NCBI GenBank assembly: GCA_946222005.1
Contig: CAMIHP010000001.1
Coordinates: 1 to 64,000, forward strand
Source of the DNA: an uncultured Candidatus Saccharibacteria bacterium
Lineage (GTDB): Bacteria; Patescibacteriota; Saccharimonadia; Saccharimonadales; Saccharimonadaceae
Reading direction: 5' to 3'
Length of the DNA stretch: 64,000 nucleotides
Shown here: positions 51,733-60,380 of the stretch, in pieces
Position numbering within the stretch: position 1 is the stretch's first letter
How the letters are laid out: each line of letters opens with the position of its first letter
Translations under genes and position numbers: made by a program
Notes under the pieces: generated by a model
Databases searched by the model: none
Told to the model about the DNA's origin: nothing
Seen by the model: only the letters and a program-made list of their open reading frames with translations

Positions 51733-52074
51733 TCACGCTGCATCGCTCAGCTCATCAGCCTTCTTGGCCAAGTCGCCAAGGATGAGGGTGCGCTCGTCGC
51801 TCAGGATCTCGTCGAGGTGGGCAACCCGCTGCGACAGCCAGGCAAATAGCGCTGCACCATCGTCCATCTCCTGGCGGCGCACCAGCTCATCGAGGTCATT
51901 ATCCGACAAGCGGCCAATAACCTCCAGCCCCACCCGCTCATAGAGCGTGTTATTCACCTCTTGCAGCAGCGCTGCCGAGTCGCGCGTCTTAATCCCAAGG
52001 CGATCGAGATCGTGTTGGGTGATGAGAGATGAGAAAGGGTTGTCGTCATCTATTGGGAGGGGTGCTGCGCTCAT
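51733..52074 (-). CDS. DUF5663-like helical protein
   Basis: 113 residues. Dominated by helices: SLITQHDLDRLGIKTRDSAALLQEVNNTLYERVGLEVIGRLSDNDLDELVRRQ again fits the DUF5663 pattern (two helices, then LS-x-x-D/E-LxEL). It follows the large coiled-coil gene by 12 bases in the same transcript. Function unknown; two such proteins next to one large partner hints at a complex. Confidence 0.7.
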   Translation of the reverse strand: MSAAPLPIDDDNPFSSLITQHDLDRLGIKTRDSAALLQEVNNTLYERVGLEVIGRLSDNDLDELVRRQEMDDGAALFAWLSQRVAHLDEILSDERTLILGDLAKKADELSDAA

Positions 52075-52086
52075 GATTTTCTACCG

Positions 52087-54399
52087 CTAGGCTGCGCTAT
52101 CCTGTCGGCTCTCTCGTGCTTGCTTGGCTTTGATATACGCCTGTTTGATCGACTCAAGGGCACTATCCGCACTTTCCATCGTTCGTGCCTCTAACGTGCT
52201 CAGGTATAGACCGCTTGCTCGGTGCTGCCGGCCTTCTTCTTGGAGCCAGCCTCGCACATTTTCTTGTATCGCTGTGCGAGTGTTTTTGATGAGCCCATCA
52301 ATATCTACCTCTTCGTTATTTGCATCAGCCTTTGTCATCTCCGCCCACAAGTCATACTCACCAAGCTGTATCTTGCTTCTTGCTATTTGCTCCATCTGGC
52401 GCATTTTATCGCGCGAAAGCGGGGCATCCTCTTGCGTGTCGATTGCCTTGGCGACAGTTTTGAGTTCTTCGGTGGGTGCTTCATCGTCAGCGGGAGGCTG
52501 CTCTGCACCAGCTACAACGCTCAGAAGATCAATGACTTCAGCTAGCTTTTCTGGCTCGTCTTCACTATGATAAGTAGCCTCATCGTAGCTCGTCACGACT
52601 GGCTCACCAAAGTCGTTGCCCCCTCTAATAACCCCTGCTGCCTCTGCAAGCGCAAAGAGATCTTCTTCCGTGTCCCCCGCTGGCGTCTCGTGTGATGACA
52701 CGTGCGGCTGAACAGCTTGGGCTTCAGTATCAACTGCTGCTGGTTGTCCTTGCGCTTCGCCATTAGACGCTTTGGTAAAAGAATAGTCTTTGAGAGGACG
52801 ATTGGGCCTTGGTTTTTGATCTGACACTTTCTGGCTAAACCAAGCTTGCACAGCCCGTATTGCTTCCTGGGCCATATGCAGAGCAGTCTGTGCCCGACGT
52901 GTCAATCGGTCTTTTTTCTTCCCCTCTACTTCTGTAGCCGCTTTAATAGCTGCCGTGCGGTTCTCCTCAACACTACCATCAGCTTCCTCATGTGTTGGCT
53001 CTGCTGTGGTTGCTTCGGGAGTCTGCGCTGCTTCTGCGAGAGGCTGACTCTCTGCCGTTACAGAGGCAACTTGGTGTGAGTCTGGCGACTCCAGCCGCAC
53101 GTCGAGTGCTGCTTGGAGTGCTGCGAGTGCTTGATCACGCATGTCTTTGAGCTGCGCTGCATCTTCGTGCGAGAGGTATGGTTGCATCAGCTCGTGCGCT
53201 GCCATGCTCAGCACTGTGCTTGCTGCCTCACCCTTCATGCGGATCGCATCCATAGTCGAGTGGCTCGCCATAATCTCCTGGGCGGTACGGTCCGTCAGCT
53301 CGCTCACCTGCGCTTCGAAGCCGGTTGGTTGTGGCGCTTGCTCACTCGTCGAGACTGGTGCGGGAGCAAGCTCTACCTGAGCTCCGCTTGGGGCTAGTTC
53401 TTGGCTTGGAGTAGCGGTAGGCTTTATACCCTGATTGCGCGCGTCGAGGGCTTGCTGCAAGGCAGCAAGTGCGTCGCTGCGCATCGCCTCCAGCTGAGCA
53501 ATCCCCTCCGCCGAATATGGCAAAATTACCTCATGCGCAATTTTGCTCTGCACCGCAATGTCTGCCATACCCTTGGCAAATACCGCGTCCGTCGCCGACT
53601 CTGCTGCGTTGATTTCTTGAACCTTCTCGTCAGTCAGCGCCACGACCTCTGCTTGCACGCGAGCAATGGCTGCATCCTCACCAGTACGTTGCTCTTGCTC
53701 AGCTGGTGGGGTTTGCTCAGAAATTGGGGTTTGGTTTTGCTGCGCTTCGGCTTCATTTCGCGTGGAGCTTTCTACCACCGGTAGAGCAGGAGATGGCTCC
53801 TGCTTATTACCTACTGTAGTAAGTATGGTATTTGGCATCTCCACTGCAAGATCTTTTGATTCTGGTATCACAGCCTCAGGAAGAGTGAGGGTATGGCGTT
53901 TCTGTTCTTTCTCTAACTCTCTTGGATCTATTGGTCGAGGAATCTTTGTTGCCATGTCAAAAGCAAAGACTGGCGCTGCTACAGAGGCTACAAAATGATT
54001 AATAGCCTGTTTGCGCCTTCGAATCTTTGCGTGCTCATAGGCCTTAGAGAGCTTGCCTTTTTCAATATCATCTTGCTCTATTATTTGTAATCCTTTTATC
54101 TCTCTCCTACGCCTATCTAGAGACTCGACTATCCGATCGCTTTGACGATCATAGAAACTCTTCAGTCGAGAAGGACTTGCTTCTTGCTTCGATAACTGTG
54201 AATACTCAAATGTTCCATGCGTCATATTTTTGATCGTCTCATCGATCGGCAACAGCATAACACTGTCATGCATGGTATGTTGATCTTTTTTTGCTGGTTT
54301 TTTAGTTCTTTCAACAGGAAGTGTGTCGCCACTTGGCAACTCAAGTTGCAGCTTAGCATCTTTTGCGAGCGATACACGATACTCATATCTCTGTGCCAT
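52087..54399 (-). CDS. Large coiled-coil protein with two tandem ~75-residue repeats
   Basis: 770 residues from MAQRYEYRV (AGGACGG upstream). Two similar units, about residues 265-345 (EVVALTDEKVQEINAAES ... MRSDALAALQQALDAR) and 385-460 (QVSELTDRTAQEIMASHS ... MRDQALAALQAALDVR), are mostly helical and linked by Pro/Ala/Gln-rich disordered stretches. A basic helix region lies at 100-150 and another charged helix near the C-terminus (MRQMEQIARSKIQLGEYDLW). No membrane segment. Not recognised; perhaps a cytoplasmic scaffold. Start of a four-gene group. Confidence 0.75.
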   Translation of the reverse strand: MAQRYEYRVSLAKDAKLQLELPSGDTLPVERTKKPAKKDQHTMHDSVMLLPIDETIKNMTHGTFEYSQLSKQEASPSRLKSFYDRQSDRIVESLDRRRREIKGLQIIEQDDIEKGKLSKAYEHAKIRRRKQAINHFVASVAAPVFAFDMATKIPRPIDPRELEKEQKRHTLTLPEAVIPESKDLAVEMPNTILTTVGNKQEPSPALPVVESSTRNEAEAQQNQTPISEQTPPAEQEQRTGEDAAIARVQAEVVALTDEKVQEINAAESATDAVFAKGMADIAVQSKIAHEVILPYSAEGIAQLEAMRSDALAALQQALDARNQGIKPTATPSQELAPSGAQVELAPAPVSTSEQAPQPTGFEAQVSELTDRTAQEIMASHSTMDAIRMKGEAASTVLSMAAHELMQPYLSHEDAAQLKDMRDQALAALQAALDVRLESPDSHQVASVTAESQPLAEAAQTPEATTAEPTHEEADGSVEENRTAAIKAATEVEGKKKDRLTRRAQTALHMAQEAIRAVQAWFSQKVSDQKPRPNRPLKDYSFTKASNGEAQGQPAAVDTEAQAVQPHVSSHETPAGDTEEDLFALAEAAGVIRGGNDFGEPVVTSYDEATYHSEDEPEKLAEVIDLLSVVAGAEQPPADDEAPTEELKTVAKAIDTQEDAPLSRDKMRQMEQIARSKIQLGEYDLWAEMTKADANNEEVDIDGLIKNTRTAIQENVRGWLQEEGRQHRASGLYLSTLEARTMESADSALESIKQAYIKAKQARESRQDSAA

Positions 54400-54489
54400 A
54401 TTACCCGTCCTAATTTCTTTCCTTATACATTCTGCCCACATCCTACCACAACAGAGGTGATGTGTCAATGAGGGAGATGCCCCAATCTC

Positions 54490-54525
54490 AAAAAACCCGC
54501 CATCACCCCATAGCGAGTTTTATAC
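54490..54525 (-). terminator. Probable terminator of infB
   Basis: ACTCGC / GCGGGT stem with a 12-base loop and six T residues on the minus strand, 75 bases after the infB stop. Confidence 0.55.
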
Positions 54526-54600
54526 ACCATTAGTAAAAACAGAGTTATCACTCAATATAAATACACCGAGATTCTGCACTATAAAGTACTACCCAGCCCA

Positions 54601-56376
54601 CTACTGCAGCGTACGCTTCACTAGCTCGCGGGTGAAGAACTCGAGGGTATCGCCAATCTCGAGCTGGAGCTTCTTGCTGGTCGTGAGGTTGAGGCCACAG
54701 AGCTCACCCTCAAAGACTTCCTTGGCTTCTTGCTGCTGGCGCTGCACGCTGGCTACTGTGACTTCGGCAATTTGCTCCTCGCCGCGCATCACACGGGCCA
54801 GTAGTCCTGCCATCACCTTGCCCTTCGTTACTTGCCCGCCGGCGATAACCGCATCGCGCATCGTCCGGAAGACGCCCTTAATCTCTAGCTGGCCAATCTC
54901 CGTCTCCACCACCTCTGGTGCAAGCAGTGCTTCCATGCTGCTACGTGCATCGTCGAGCAGCTCGTAGATCACTTGGTAGCGGCGCACCGTCACTTTGTCG
55001 CGCATTGCTAGGCGCTTGACAGCTGGTGGCAGGTCGACATTAAAGCCATAGATAATTGCATTACTACTACCAGCCAAGCGCACATCACTCTCGGTAATAT
55101 TGCCCACGCCATGGCCAATGATCCGCAGCGTGATCGCCCCGCCCGTCTCCACCAGGCGCAAGCTATCCATCACTGAGGTAAGTGACCCCTGTACATCGGC
55201 CTTGACGATAACATCGAACTCCTGAGCATCATGCTTTTGCGTCATAAGCTTGAGCAAGTCAGCACCAGTCACATTGGTGGTGGCGGCATTACGCGCTTGG
55301 TCGAGCTTAGCCTTTTGCACCGCCAAGCGGGCTTCCTTTTCGTTTTTGACCACTGTGAAGATATCACCAAACTGTGGCAATTCCTTAAAACCTGTTACCG
55401 TCACTGGTGTAGCAGGTGTGGCTGCCTTGATAGGCGTGCCAGTGTAATCGAGCAAAGTACGCACCTTGCCATAGGCCTGCCCTGCCACGAGGAAATGCCC
55501 CGGTGCCAAGCGGCCCTGCTCGATAAGCAAGTTCACCACCGAGCCACGACCCTTCTCCATATGCGCCTCGATGACGAGCCCCTCAGCCGGCACATCCGTA
55601 TCGGCGCGAAGCTCTTCCATATCAGCCACAAGTAGGATGGTATCGAGCAACTTATCAATATTCTGGCCAGTCTTAGCGCTAATTGGCACCATAATGGTAT
55701 CGCCACCCCACTCCTCAGGGTTGAGATGATGCTCGCTCGCAAGCTGAGCTTTAACCATATCAGGGTTGGCCGTGTCTTTGTCAATCTTGTTGATGGCAAC
55801 GATGATCTTAGCATTGGCATCGCGTGCAAAGCGGATTGCCTCTACCGTCTGTGGCTTGACGCCATCATCAGCCGCCACAACGATCACCACCACATCGGTC
55901 AGTGCTGCACCATGCTGGCGCAGCGCCGCAAAGGCCTCATGACCAGGGGTATCAAGCAACGTCATCGTACGGCCACCCTTTTGGGCTTGGTAGGCACTGA
56001 TGTGCTGAGTAATACCGCCAGCCTCACCAGCAACTGTCTTCATCTTGAGGATGGTGTCGAGCAGCGTTGTCTTGCCGTGGTCGACATGCCCCATCACCGC
56101 CACAATTGGCGGGCGTGGCACGGCATTGCTTGACGGTTTATGCAGATGCTGCACAGTATGCTGCTCGGCGGCTTTGCGCTGCAGCGTCACTGCCAGGCCA
56201 AGCTCCTCCACGATAATCTCAGCAATCTCAAAATCAATCCGCTGATTGATCGTTACCGTAAAGCCATTCTTGAAGAGCTCGCCAATCAGCTTTGTGACCG
56301 GCAGATTCAGGGTTTGGGCCAGCTCACCAACAGTGATCGAATCGGCAATGACCAACACTTTTTCAGACTGACTCAT
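54601..56376 (-). CDS. infB: Translation initiation factor IF-2
   Basis: 591 residues from MSQSEKVLVIADS (AAAGGAG upstream). IF-2N domain, then G domain with GHVDHGKTTLLD (P-loop), DTPGHEAF (G3), NKID (G4) and SAKTG (G5), followed by domains II, III and C2. It brings fMet-tRNA to the 30S subunit. The N-terminal region is short, as is common in reduced genomes. Lies downstream of rpsA in one direction. Confidence 0.96.
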   Translation of the reverse strand: MSQSEKVLVIADSITVGELAQTLNLPVTKLIGELFKNGFTVTINQRIDFEIAEIIVEELGLAVTLQRKAAEQHTVQHLHKPSSNAVPRPPIVAVMGHVDHGKTTLLDTILKMKTVAGEAGGITQHISAYQAQKGGRTMTLLDTPGHEAFAALRQHGAALTDVVVIVVAADDGVKPQTVEAIRFARDANAKIIVAINKIDKDTANPDMVKAQLASEHHLNPEEWGGDTIMVPISAKTGQNIDKLLDTILLVADMEELRADTDVPAEGLVIEAHMEKGRGSVVNLLIEQGRLAPGHFLVAGQAYGKVRTLLDYTGTPIKAATPATPVTVTGFKELPQFGDIFTVVKNEKEARLAVQKAKLDQARNAATTNVTGADLLKLMTQKHDAQEFDVIVKADVQGSLTSVMDSLRLVETGGAITLRIIGHGVGNITESDVRLAGSSNAIIYGFNVDLPPAVKRLAMRDKVTVRRYQVIYELLDDARSSMEALLAPEVVETEIGQLEIKGVFRTMRDAVIAGGQVTKGKVMAGLLARVMRGEEQIAEVTVASVQRQQQEAKEVFEGELCGLNLTTSKKLQLEIGDTLEFFTRELVKRTLQ

Positions 56377-56428
56377 ACACACACTCCTTTCTGCCGGTCG
56401 AAGCCGGTCATCTTTTGTAATTTACTGG

Positions 56429-57493
56429 TTATTTTTTCTTGTCAGCGAGGCTTAGGCTCACTTTGTGCGCATCTTTGTCGATGTCAAGAATGACAAAACT
56501 CTTGCGCTCATTGAGAGTAAAGACCTTCTCTGGGTCGGCACCGCCGCTGCCCAGCTCACTCACGTGCACCAGCGCTTCAACTGCTGGGCTAATCTGGACA
56601 AAGGCACCATATGGGGTAATGCGCGTGACTGTGCCCTCGATGGTCTGACCCTTGGTGAATTGATCCACCTCATCAAGCCATGGATCCTTGGTGAGCTGCT
56701 TCATACTTAGGCTTAGGCGATCTTTGTCGATGCTGATAATCTTCGCCTCAACGCTCTGACCCACCTTCACGTAGTCGGCTGGGTTGTTGACGCGCTCCCA
56801 GCTAATCTCTGAGATATGGATAAGCCCCTCGATCCCTTCGACATTCACGAAGACACCAAAGTCCACCACACCAGTCACAACACCCTTGACGGTGTCGCCA
56901 ACCTTGAGCTTCTCAAAGTGAGCCGCCAGGCCGTCCTTGATGGCTTCTTTTTCGCTAAAGATCAGCTTGTTAGCCTTACGGTCGCAGTCGAGGATGCGCA
57001 CCTTGAGCGTCTGGCCCACCAGGGTGTTAAGCCGTGCCAAGATCTCATCCTTATCGGCACCACCCACCCGTGGGTAGTGCTCAGCCGACAGTTGCGACAC
57101 CGGCAAAAAGCCTCGCACGCCTTCGTACTCAACCAGCATACCACCGCGGTTAGCGTCGTATGGCGCCACCTCGATGATCTCACCAGCATCCATCTTGGCC
57201 ATTGCTTCTTCCCAGCCACGGTCCTTGGCTGCTTTGCGCAGGCTCAGCAGGCTATAGCCATTCTCGAGCTCACTATCTACCACACTGGCTGTTACTTCAT
57301 CACCAACTGCTAGCGCCTTAGCCGGGCCAATCTCGCGCCGTGGCACATAGCCAACCCCTTGCGGGCCTAGGTCTATTAATACATCTCGTTTGCGCACCGA
57401 TAATACGCGGCCAGTTACGACCTCGCCGGTTACTAGTTGCTTGACGCCGTCGCCAGCGAGCAAATCATCCATTGTTAAGGCTTGTGTTGCCAT
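56429..57493 (-). CDS. rpsA: 30S ribosomal protein S1 (four S1 domains)
   Basis: 354 residues with four S1/OB RNA-binding domains beginning about residues 22, 108, 200 and 285 (VVTGRVLSVRKRDVLIDLG, IEVAPYDANRGGMLVEYEG, VKGVVTGVVDFGVFVNVEG, IEGTVTRITPYGAFVQISP). Shorter than the six-domain E. coli protein, like those of Gram-positives. It unfolds mRNA at initiation. GAGGAG lies 13 bases before the ATG. Confidence 0.93.
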   Translation of the reverse strand: MATQALTMDDLLAGDGVKQLVTGEVVTGRVLSVRKRDVLIDLGPQGVGYVPRREIGPAKALAVGDEVTASVVDSELENGYSLLSLRKAAKDRGWEEAMAKMDAGEIIEVAPYDANRGGMLVEYEGVRGFLPVSQLSAEHYPRVGGADKDEILARLNTLVGQTLKVRILDCDRKANKLIFSEKEAIKDGLAAHFEKLKVGDTVKGVVTGVVDFGVFVNVEGIEGLIHISEISWERVNNPADYVKVGQSVEAKIISIDKDRLSLSMKQLTKDPWLDEVDQFTKGQTIEGTVTRITPYGAFVQISPAVEALVHVSELGSGGADPEKVFTLNERKSFVILDIDKDAHKVSLSLADKKK

Positions 57494-58223
57494 AAGTCTT
57501 GGTACAGACTCCTCTTATTAATTATATTATGAGACACGCCGGCCGAGCGGCGCACCATTCCTCTGTATTATACACAAAGTCGCTGCAAGCGTCAAAACCC
57601 ATGCATTTAGGTCTCATCTCTATGAATAGTTGGCTTAAGCGGATAATTGGCACAGCCAACCCATCACTCTAAAAATGTTCTGGCCCGATGAATCACAAAG
57701 CCTACTCGCTCTCACAATCGCTAACCTTCAGATATTTTCTTGCGTGGTGGGTCGGCTACCTCCTCCCTGATTATGTATGATCGTACAGGTTTTGGCTCAG
57801 CCACTTGGGGATGTGAGGCTATTTATTCTCTCAGATTCACCCCGCTCTATGTCTTACTGGGCCATTATGATAAGCCGCCAACTCTTGATAATTGGGTTTT
57901 AGCCAAAGCAAAAAACAGATGGCTGCGGTCACTCACTCCAAAAATGTAGTGACGAAGAGAAGAGCTTACCGCCAAAAGGTTGCACTATGAGGCACACCCA
58001 AAGCAGCAAACCTCCAACCAAACTGACGAGCATCTTGCAAGCCAGAAATACCAGCACTAGAGACCACCCTTTTTCAGTTACAGGCGTGCACCAAGCTAGT
58101 AGTCATATACACAACGATGCCATAATCACAACAGGTATATTATCCTCCCCCAAAGCAACTACCCCTGCATCACACAGGGGTAGGCATAGCGTTGTCAATG
58201 AAACAATGAATATGTTGTATGCT
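57494..58223. other. 730-base gap with structured repeat copy 3
   Basis: Holds structured repeat copy 3 and, at 58162-58184, a CTACCCCTG / CAGGGGTAG hairpin that is probably the terminator of the LPxTG gene. A 69-codon plus-strand frame (57740-57949) overlaps the repeat and has no ribosome site; a GT-rich hydrophobic minus-strand frame at 57938-58110 lacks a start. Neither is supported. Confidence 0.45.
57655..57758 (-). ncRNA. Structured repeat element, copy 3
   Basis: Read on the minus strand: arms AGCCGACCCACCAC and GTGATGGGTTGGCT (14 bp with two G-U pairs), core AAGAAAATATCTGAAGG ... ATCGGGCCAGAACATTTTT. GGTT pairs with GGCC where copies 1 and 2 have GGCC with GGCC. Orientation is opposite to copies 1 and 2. 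Confidence 0.6.
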
Positions 58224-58763
58224 TTACAGCGCGGGTGTGCGCGACTTGCGGTAGGCTAGCGCCACGCCAGCCAGGCTGCTCACCGCCACAACGGCTGCCA
58301 GGCTCTCGGCCGGGCCGGTTTGTGGCAAGGCGCTCACCTGCTGGGTGGATTGAGTTTGCGAAGGAGTACTGGAGCTAGTCGAAGGCGTTGCAGCAGGCGT
58401 GCTTGAGCTTTGAGACTGAGTAGATTGGCTTTGGCTTTGCGCAGTCGTGCTCGATGCGCCGCTGGTTGCACCATTTGTTGCGGTCGATGTGGCGTTTTTC
58501 TTGTCTTGCGACTGAGTTTCTTTTGTCTCTTTGCTCTTGCTGGCCTCTGTTGATTTGCTGTTGAGGCTATCGACTAGCTTGTCGTTGGCGCTTTTGCTGC
58601 TCTGCGTTGATTCCTTTTTCTTGGCGTCAGTAGCAGTGGTGCTTGCCACTTGCCGGGCGCTGCTGTTGTGGCTATTCTTGACGATTAAGACCCCGCCAAC
58701 CAGTGCGAGTGTTAGCACTGTCCCGACGACGACGTATCCGATAATTGATCCTTGCTGCTTCAT
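58224..58763 (-). CDS. LPxTG-type cell-wall-anchored protein with Ser/Thr/Gln stalk
   Basis: 179 residues from the ATG after GAAGG. N-terminal hydrophobic segment (YVVVGTVLTLALVGGVLIV), a long Ser/Thr/Gln/Lys-rich low-complexity stalk (QSQSTQSQSSSTPAATPSTS), then LPQTG, a hydrophobic helix (SLAAVVAVSSLAGVALAY) and a basic tail (RKSRTPAL), the sortase-signal arrangement. The stalk may be glycosylated. In an episymbiont this could contact the host surface. Confidence 0.82.
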   Translation of the reverse strand: MKQQGSIIGYVVVGTVLTLALVGGVLIVKNSHNSSARQVASTTATDAKKKESTQSSKSANDKLVDSLNSKSTEASKSKETKETQSQDKKNATSTATNGATSGASSTTAQSQSQSTQSQSSSTPAATPSTSSSTPSQTQSTQQVSALPQTGPAESLAAVVAVSSLAGVALAYRKSRTPAL

Positions 58764-59050
58764 TGCCAAACCTTCGTTTACGTTACTCTTTCTATTATAC
58801 CGTAATCGATCGCAAAACGCAACGCACGCGCTCTACTAATCATGCGTCTCGCTCTGCCTCTCTGGAGCCCACCACACTCCGATACTTCGCACCACCCACT
58901 AGGCATTGCAAGCAGGTTGTGCTACACTAATCATGACACGTACAATACACGAACAAATCATAATCTCCACCTCTGTCAAATCATGCGAAGTAATCATTGT
59001 TTTGCTCGCAGGTTCGCGTGCCGATAGACGTGTCTATATCGCCACCACGT

Positions 59051-59533
59051 ATGCCACTCGATCAGCTCATCCCCTACCTCACTCAGCATGCCCATGCGTC
59101 AGGCCTTGCGCCACTTTCTTTTCGCTCAAGCAGCCATTTTCATTGGCACTACCCAAGCCGCACGGTTTATTATGATCCGCACGATGCCCAGGCCACTGCC
59201 TACCTCCTCCACGAGTATGGCCATGCCCTCCTTGGGCACTGCGGCTATGCGCGCGATGTGCAGCTCGTTGCAATGGAGCGCGCAGCGTGGAATGCCGGCT
59301 GCCGAGTTGGAACCGGCTGGCAAGTGACGGTCGACGACGAACTCATCGAATCTTCGCTCGACACCTACCGCGACTGGCTCCATGCCCGCTCGCGCTGCCC
59401 ACACTGCAACGCAACTGGCTTACAGCGCAGCGATGGCACATATACCTGTCTTGCCTGCTTCACCCACTGGCGTGCCAACAGCGCCACTACCTGCCAGCTC
59501 CGGCGTTATGTTGTAAAAAGCACGATGATATAA
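59051..59533 (+). CDS. HExxH protein with C-terminal zinc ribbon
   Basis: 160 residues from ATG MPLDQLIPYL; an upstream in-frame ATG at 58997 is possible. TAYLLHEYGHALLGHCGYA holds an HExxH zinc site with a further His, as in IrrE/ImmA-like peptidases. WNAGCRVGTGWQVTVDDE follows. Residues 118-140 carry CPHC and CLAC, a zinc ribbon. Such proteins cleave repressors or cell-wall factors; which, is unknown. No signal peptide in the shorter form. Confidence 0.75.
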   Translation: MPLDQLIPYLTQHAHASGLAPLSFRSSSHFHWHYPSRTVYYDPHDAQATAYLLHEYGHALLGHCGYARDVQLVAMERAAWNAGCRVGTGWQVTVDDELIESSLDTYRDWLHARSRCPHCNATGLQRSDGTYTCLACFTHWRANSATTCQLRRYVVKSTMI

Positions 59534-59679
59534 CTCGGCCTTATTGTCGCAGTAATTCTCGCACACTGCCCGCCACTTCGCCCTCACGAGCACAATGCGG
59601 GAGAATGTCACTCAAGCAGCCATAGCAGCAATGCAAAGCCACCACGCAAGAAAGCTGCAAATCCCCGGCACCCAAAAAA

Positions 59680-59708
59680 ACACCTCCCAGCTATACGGGA
59701 GGTGTTTT
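59680..59708. terminator. Bidirectional terminator
   Basis: ACACCTCCC / GGGAGGTGT with A and T runs on both sides, between the zinc-protein gene and the KGG gene. Confidence 0.85.
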
Positions 59709-59735
59709 GAGTAATGCCTACGCTATCTTTTACCT

Positions 59736-59978
59736 TTAGGCAGCGAGAGCGACATCCGATTGCGGAGCGGCCGCGACAGCATTATCGTCGGCCTTTTTGG
59801 TGCGGCGAGAGATCCGGCCGCCCTTAGCACCAGCCACACGAGCGAGTTGTGGGTTGGCCGCAAAGCCGCCAGTACGGCCATTCTTGCCGCCCTTGGCGCC
59901 AATCTTGGCGTAGAAGTTAGGGTCTTTAGAGATGTTTTTTTGCGCAGCCTTCAGGCCGCCAGCTTTTGTTCCCGCCAT
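59736..59978 (-). CDS. KGG-repeat stress-type small protein
   Basis: 80 residues with repeats of the Con-10/YciG kind (TKAGGLKA, KIGAKGGKNG, VAGAKGGRISRR). These proteins are induced by stress in many bacteria; the biochemical role is unknown. Highly basic in the first 60 residues with an Ala-rich acidic tail. AAGGAG lies eight bases before the ATG and a near-perfect promoter lies 100 bases upstream, so expression is probably strong. Confidence 0.88.
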   Translation of the reverse strand: MAGTKAGGLKAAQKNISKDPNFYAKIGAKGGKNGRTGGFAANPQLARVAGAKGGRISRRTKKADDNAVAAAPQSDVALAA

Positions 59979-60075
59979 AGGGTTACTCCTTATTTATATA
60001 TTTATCAGAGGTACGTTGCCAGTGTAGGCTAGCAAATCCTCGCTACATACCATATATGATATGTATCATGATTTA

Positions 60076-60104
60076 AATATAGCATACTGTATATGTTTTG
60101 TCAA
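60076..60104 (-). promoter_or_regulatory. Strong promoter of the KGG gene
   Basis: Consensus TTGACA (60104-60099), 17 bases, TATATT (60081-60076) on the minus strand, about 100 bases before the ATG. An inverted repeat (GATACATATC, about 60056-60068) in the leader may be a regulator site. Confidence 0.7.
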
Positions 60105-60380
60105 CGTTTACATGAGCATTTTCAGATTGCATTATTGGTATTGCATTTAAGACGCCTATGCTATATACTAAGTATTAGCTTTGGTTTGGGTCGTTTCCAC
60201 CAAGGTCCACCACAACAATTCTCGTTTGCTGCGAGATTCGAGAATGAAAAAACAACCCTGCGCATACAGGGTTGTTTTTGGTATCGTGGTTGTCTTGCGT
60301 CGAGCCTTGCAGTCTTTCTCTGCACTCACTTCTCTAGGGTACTACAGATAGCAAGATTCGTAGCTGCACATATTAGCTCG
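60105..60380. other. Intergenic with terminator of the gene at 60381
   Basis: AACAACCCTG / CAGGGTTGTT (60251-60276) with a T run on the minus strand ends the unknown gene. A small hairpin TTCTCG/CGAGAA lies just upstream. Otherwise nothing recognised. Confidence 0.6.

Noticed and set aside
48811..57758. Structured repeats considered as integron attC sites
   Set aside because: The arms lack the conserved GTTRRRY/RYYYAAC boxes in copies 1 and 2, the enclosed genes (def, fmt) are core genes, and no integrase is present.
57740..57949. 69-codon plus-strand frame
   Set aside because: Overlaps the arm of structured repeat copy 3 and has no start signal.
57938..58220. Minus-strand hydrophobic frame interrupted by TGA, considered as recoded or selenoprotein-like
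   Set aside because: It runs through the terminator hairpin of the LPxTG gene and the GT-rich strand alone explains the hydrophobic residues; TGA is a normal stop in this genome.
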